Shown: positions 61,603 through 64,000 of the stretch, piece after piece
Numbering within the stretch: the stretch's first letter is position 1
How the letters are laid out: the number at the start of each line of letters is the position of its first letter
From: Cervus elaphus
Taxonomy: Eukaryota > Chordata > Mammalia > Artiodactyla > Cervidae
Direction of reading: 5' to 3'
Length of the DNA stretch: 64,000 nt
Assembly: GCF_910594005.1 (NCBI RefSeq)
Contig: NC_057848.1
Span: 138,952,155-139,016,154, forward strand
Program-made: the position numbers and the translations under genes
The notes under the pieces: model-generated
Told to the model about the DNA's origin: nothing
Seen by the model: only the letters and a program-made list of their open reading frames with translations
The model's database searches: none

Positions 61603-61776
61603 CTTAAATGTTAGGATGCTTGGTGTATAATTGGGCACTATTATGTGTTTATTTGTTACTTCCCCCACTTGACAGTCGACAGTGATGTATTCCAAAGCCA
61701 GGGGTCTTTTTCCAATTCCTTTTATGTCAAAGATATGCTCCATACCATCTGCTTCATTTTGTAGAATAAGCCTGCC
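61603..61776 (-). CDS. CFAP47: CFAP47 exon, domain boundary and linker
   Basis: A 174-nt exon, phase 0 at both ends, encoding residues 114-171. The acceptor is TTTGTCACAG and the donor GTAAGTTT. The sequence GRLILQNEADGMEHIFDIKG is a closing strand pair ending in D-I-K-G-I-G, the usual end of an ASH/Hydin domain. KRPLALEYITVDCQVGEV then forms the first strand of a new domain, and NKHIIVPNYTPSILTFK its second, where the usual N-P or N-Y-T turn precedes a hydrophobic strand. The continuation into VSSDLPIVWGNP in the next exon is exact. It lies only 584 bases from the upstream exon, so the three exons at 61.6-63.5 kb form a tight cluster compared with the long introns downstream. Confidence 0.9.
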
Positions 61777-62360
61777 CTGTGACAAATCAGTCAAATTTCA
61801 GCTCTATAGGAGTGACAGTTAGAAGTCAACAATTTCTTCTGTCTTAGGAATTTTGAATCTGATTAATGAAATGAGCTTTCTAGAAGGTGTTAGTCACTGA
61901 CTTATCCAGTTTACATATAAATACTTCTACTGAATGAATGAAGACAGATTTCCTGTGAAAAGCTCTTTATTTCTTTTCACTTTCACTAAGTGACAGAGTT
62001 TAATAGGCATTCTCAGGCTGTTTACATACTTGCCAAAGAAATATGACTTAAGAAAATATTTTCTGAAGTATAAACTTCCTTACTGAATAAAAACAAAGCA
62101 ATGGTTTTACTATGTTAAACATATTATGTAAAAATAACCTAGATATAAATATTGAAGCCTATGACAATGTGACGTTCAGAATATTTACATCTCAAATTAA
62201 AACATTTATTAAAGTTTCAAGCAGAGTGAACACCAATGATCAAATTCATGGAAAATATAACTTTTCTGCAAGAAAATTTATCATAAATTATAGAGGTAAA
62301 CATCACACATTGGTTTATTGACATATTAGTGCTAGGGGAAAAAAATCAATGAGTTCATAC
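61777..62360 (-). other. Intron, 584 bases
   Basis: Short AT-rich intron with no recognisable repeat. Its ends match the donor of the exon at 62361-62504 (GTATGA) and the acceptor of the exon at 61603-61776. Confidence 0.75.
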
Positions 62361-62504
62361 CATAATCTCACATTCCAAAATAGGTTTGAATGTGAGAGGA
62401 TAATCCACAGTTTCACCTGGTCCGACATATAAAATAGGAGGTCCATGAAACCATTCTCCTTCTATAGTAACTTGACATTTCCATTCATTCTTTGTCTCAT
62501 TATT
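62361..62504 (-). CDS. CFAP47: CFAP47 exon, Ig-like (ASH) domain strands
   Basis: A 144-nt exon, phase 0 at both ends, encoding residues 66-113. The acceptor is GCTTTAG and the donor GTATGAAC. It opens with NNETKNEWKCQVTI and contains EGEWFHGPPILYVGPGE, then DYPLTFKPILECEIM. The pattern (W-x-C-x-V-T-I-E-G strand, glycine-proline turn, Y-P-L-T-F-K-P strand) is the middle of an ASH beta sandwich. It continues directly from the N-I-P-I strand of the upstream exon, 801 bases away, and runs into the next exon with no missing codon. It is a symmetric exon, so skipping it would keep frame but break a domain. It is too short to appear as a start-to-stop frame of its own, so it is easily missed by ORF scanning. 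Confidence 0.88.
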
Positions 62505-63305
62505 CTAAAGCATGAAAATAAAGATAGAAACATATTAGCATAAAAAAAATTCTTACACATTACCTTTGTCTATGCTATCATCATTCACTTAGAGCCAAGC
62601 AATAGCCAGTCTCTTGGACTTCAAGGAGATCAAACCAGTCAACCTAAAGGAAATCAACTCTGAATATTTATTGAAGGACTGATGGCTGAAGCTGAAGCTC
62701 CAATACTTTGGCCACCTGATGAGAAGAGCCAACTCATCAGAAAAGGCCCTGATGCTGGAAAAGATTGAAGGCAGGAGGAGAAGGGGACGACAGAGGATGA
62801 GATGGTTGGATGGCATCACCAACTCAATGGACACGAATGTGAGCAAACTCCAGGAGACGGTGAGGACAGGGAAGCCTGGTGTGCTGCAGTCTATGGTGTC
62901 ACAAAGAATCGGACAGGACTGAGTGACTGAAGAGCAACAACAATAGCCAATCACTGGTCTTAGCGCCTATGAGCCCATCTTAATCACATGTTAAGGTCAC
63001 AGCTGAATTTGGGGCAGAGTGATCTGAGAGACCATGAGTCTGCTTAGTCTGATGATTGGTTAAGGATATTGGCGTTAACTTTTTAAGCAAAGAGATGCAG
63101 CAGAAGTGATTAATCAGGTGAGCAATATGATAACATTTATATTCAGGAATAAAACTGTGACATCAAATTGGAGTAACAAATGGCCACACATAATGCAATT
63201 AGGAATCAGTACTAGTTTAGATGACAGGTGTGAAGAAAACTTTGAGACAGTGGCAGTGGGAATAAAGAAAGTACTAAAAAGAGAAATAAGAAAGCATGTA
63301 CTTAC
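62505..63305 (-). other. Intron, 801 bases, with a BovB 3' end
   Basis: Apart from the BovB at 62612-62940, it is unremarkable AT-rich sequence. Confidence 0.75.
62612..62940 (+). mobile_element. BovB 3' end, 5'-truncated
   Basis: Forward copy from GGACTTCAAGGAGATCAAAC to ACTGAGTGACTGAAGAGC. A 12-bp direct repeat with one mismatch flanks it (62600-62611 and 62941-62952). It lies between two coding exons. Confidence 0.9.
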
Positions 63306-63502
63306 AATTGGAATATTCTGGGTAAGGGCTTCAAATGCTGGTGTTTCAAAATCAAATCTGGCCTCTGGACGCTCTTCATTCACCACACCTTCAATGCAAT
63401 AGAGACGCACATCGTACCTTGATGTCAACAAAATTTTGCAAGGGTAGCGTCCAGGACTGAGAGGAACAAATCGCAAAGGGACTGGAACAGATCTAGCTGC
63501 AG
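63306..63502 (-). CDS. CFAP47: CFAP47 exon (most upstream in window): end of one Ig-like domain, start of the next
   Basis: This 197-nt exon encodes residues 1-65 of the joined segment after two bases of a split codon. The acceptor reads TTTTGATAG and the donor GTAAGTAC. It begins with the last strands of an ASH-type domain: LRFVPLSPGRYPCKILL followed by the DVRLYCIEG strand, a typical closing edge where a proline-glycine turn leads into a strand ending in I-E-G. A short linker (VNEERPEARFDF) leads into the next domain at ETPAFEALTQNIPI. A second AG lies six bases inside the exon (CTGCAG), so the start could also be 63496 with the loss of two residues and the same phase. Exon end is phase 0. 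Ig-like modules like these are thought to dock on microtubule-associated complexes in the axoneme. Confidence 0.88.
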
Positions 63503-64000
63503 CTATCAAAATAATTTAAAAATGGTTTAATCATTTTGATGGTATAAATCCTAAAATTCATTTTAGGATAAAGAAATATTTTATTGTATTGTATTTAATT
63601 GTATTACATAATCCAGATGAGACTAGGTTCTAACAAGATAGCACACTACTCCTCAATCTCCTGGGCACTACAAGCAAGTTTACTTATTTAACTTTTTTAT
63701 TAATGAGAGAATATATCCTGCATAGGTCAGAGGAAAGTCTGCTCCATAAAGATACTGAGGGACCCATGTACACTGCTCTTCCTTTGTGTACAGGTCAGGT
63801 GAAAAGGAGCTGAAAGTTTGCTCAAAGGCTTTTTGGTGTTCAGCCCAAAGTTAACACACATTATAGTTAAGCGGTCAGAACCAAACACATGATTCTATCT
63901 CAGTCAACAGGGGCTGAGATTTGAGAGATATATGGGATATTTGGTAAGCATTATTATCTGCTACATTTCTATGACACAGGAGTGCTCTATCTCACAGCAA
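63503..64000 (-). other. Intron (end part only)
   Basis: Sequence upstream of the first exon in the window. The pyrimidine stretch next to the acceptor is short. I see no repeat or exon in the remaining 490 bases. Confidence 0.6.

Larger units (their letters stand above)
1..64000 (-). other. CFAP47: Internal part of the CFAP47 transcription unit (11 exons)
   Basis: Eleven minus-strand exons with consensus splice sites and compatible phases join into 506 uninterrupted codons plus a split codon at each end. The joined protein is a run of beta-rich modules carrying the ASH/Hydin signature (aromatic-x-P, a G-x-Y or G-x-x turn, then a strand ending in I-x-G). I recall human CFAP47 closely enough to recognise the order of motifs: SPGRYPCKILL, DLPIVWGNP, WKRGI, IIFQP-like IVFQP, CDLGK, PSALGRA, GLFPQP and DIILT. 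CFAP47 is a protein of about 3,200 residues in human, X-linked, needed for sperm flagellum structure. Neither gene end is inside the window. HYDIN and other ASH-repeat proteins are the alternatives, less likely because these motifs fit CFAP47 in order. Confidence 0.85.

Noticed and set aside
63106..63402. A 98-codon plus-strand frame opposite the most upstream exon
   Set aside because: It is the shadow of the minus-strand exon; no splice signals or domain fit on the plus strand.

Overview
The window is mammalian nuclear DNA from a ruminant (cattle, sheep, goat or a close relative). The evidence is the dense set of ruminant-specific retroposons: about two dozen Bov-tA SINEs, four Bov-A2 SINEs and nine BovB (RTE) LINE fragments, with ruminant L1 and older MIR, L2, L1 and Tigger debris. 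There is no bacterial-style gene content. Nearly all long open frames on either strand are translations of these repeats.

One protein-coding gene spans the whole window on the minus strand. Eleven internal exons can be defined, running from about 63.5 kb (upstream) down to about 0.6 kb (downstream). Each has an AG acceptor and a GT donor, and their phases chain without a break (0-0, 0-0, 0-1, 1-1, 1-0, 0-2, 2-2, 2-0, 0-0, 0-1), giving 506 continuous codons. The product is a string of ASH/PapD-like immunoglobulin folds of the Hydin type. I identify it as CFAP47, an axonemal protein of motile cilia and sperm flagella that is X-linked in human. Both ends of the gene lie outside the window, so no start codon, stop codon, promoter or polyadenylation site is present.

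Layout from low to high coordinate: most downstream exon (579-735); introns with BovB and SINEs (0.7-11 kb); a cluster of exons at 11.2-14.2 kb; an 8-kb intron with a perfect 64-bp inverted repeat (19.6-21.0 kb); exon 22125-22222; exon 28853-28993; a 24-kb intron (29-53 kb) filled by L1, BovB and SINE insertions; exon 52981-53092; an 8.5-kb intron with a Tigger fragment and an inverted BovB; then three closely spaced exons (61.6-63.5 kb).

The most interesting structures are not genes. They are two 5'-inverted (twin-primed) retrotransposon insertions with target-site duplications, one BovB and one L1; the perfect 64-bp inverted repeat 1.3 kb apart; and a pair of like dimeric SINEs in opposite orientation that bracket a frame-preserving block of three exons. 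I found no convincing new biological system. The domain and family calls rest on reading and recall, not on a database search.
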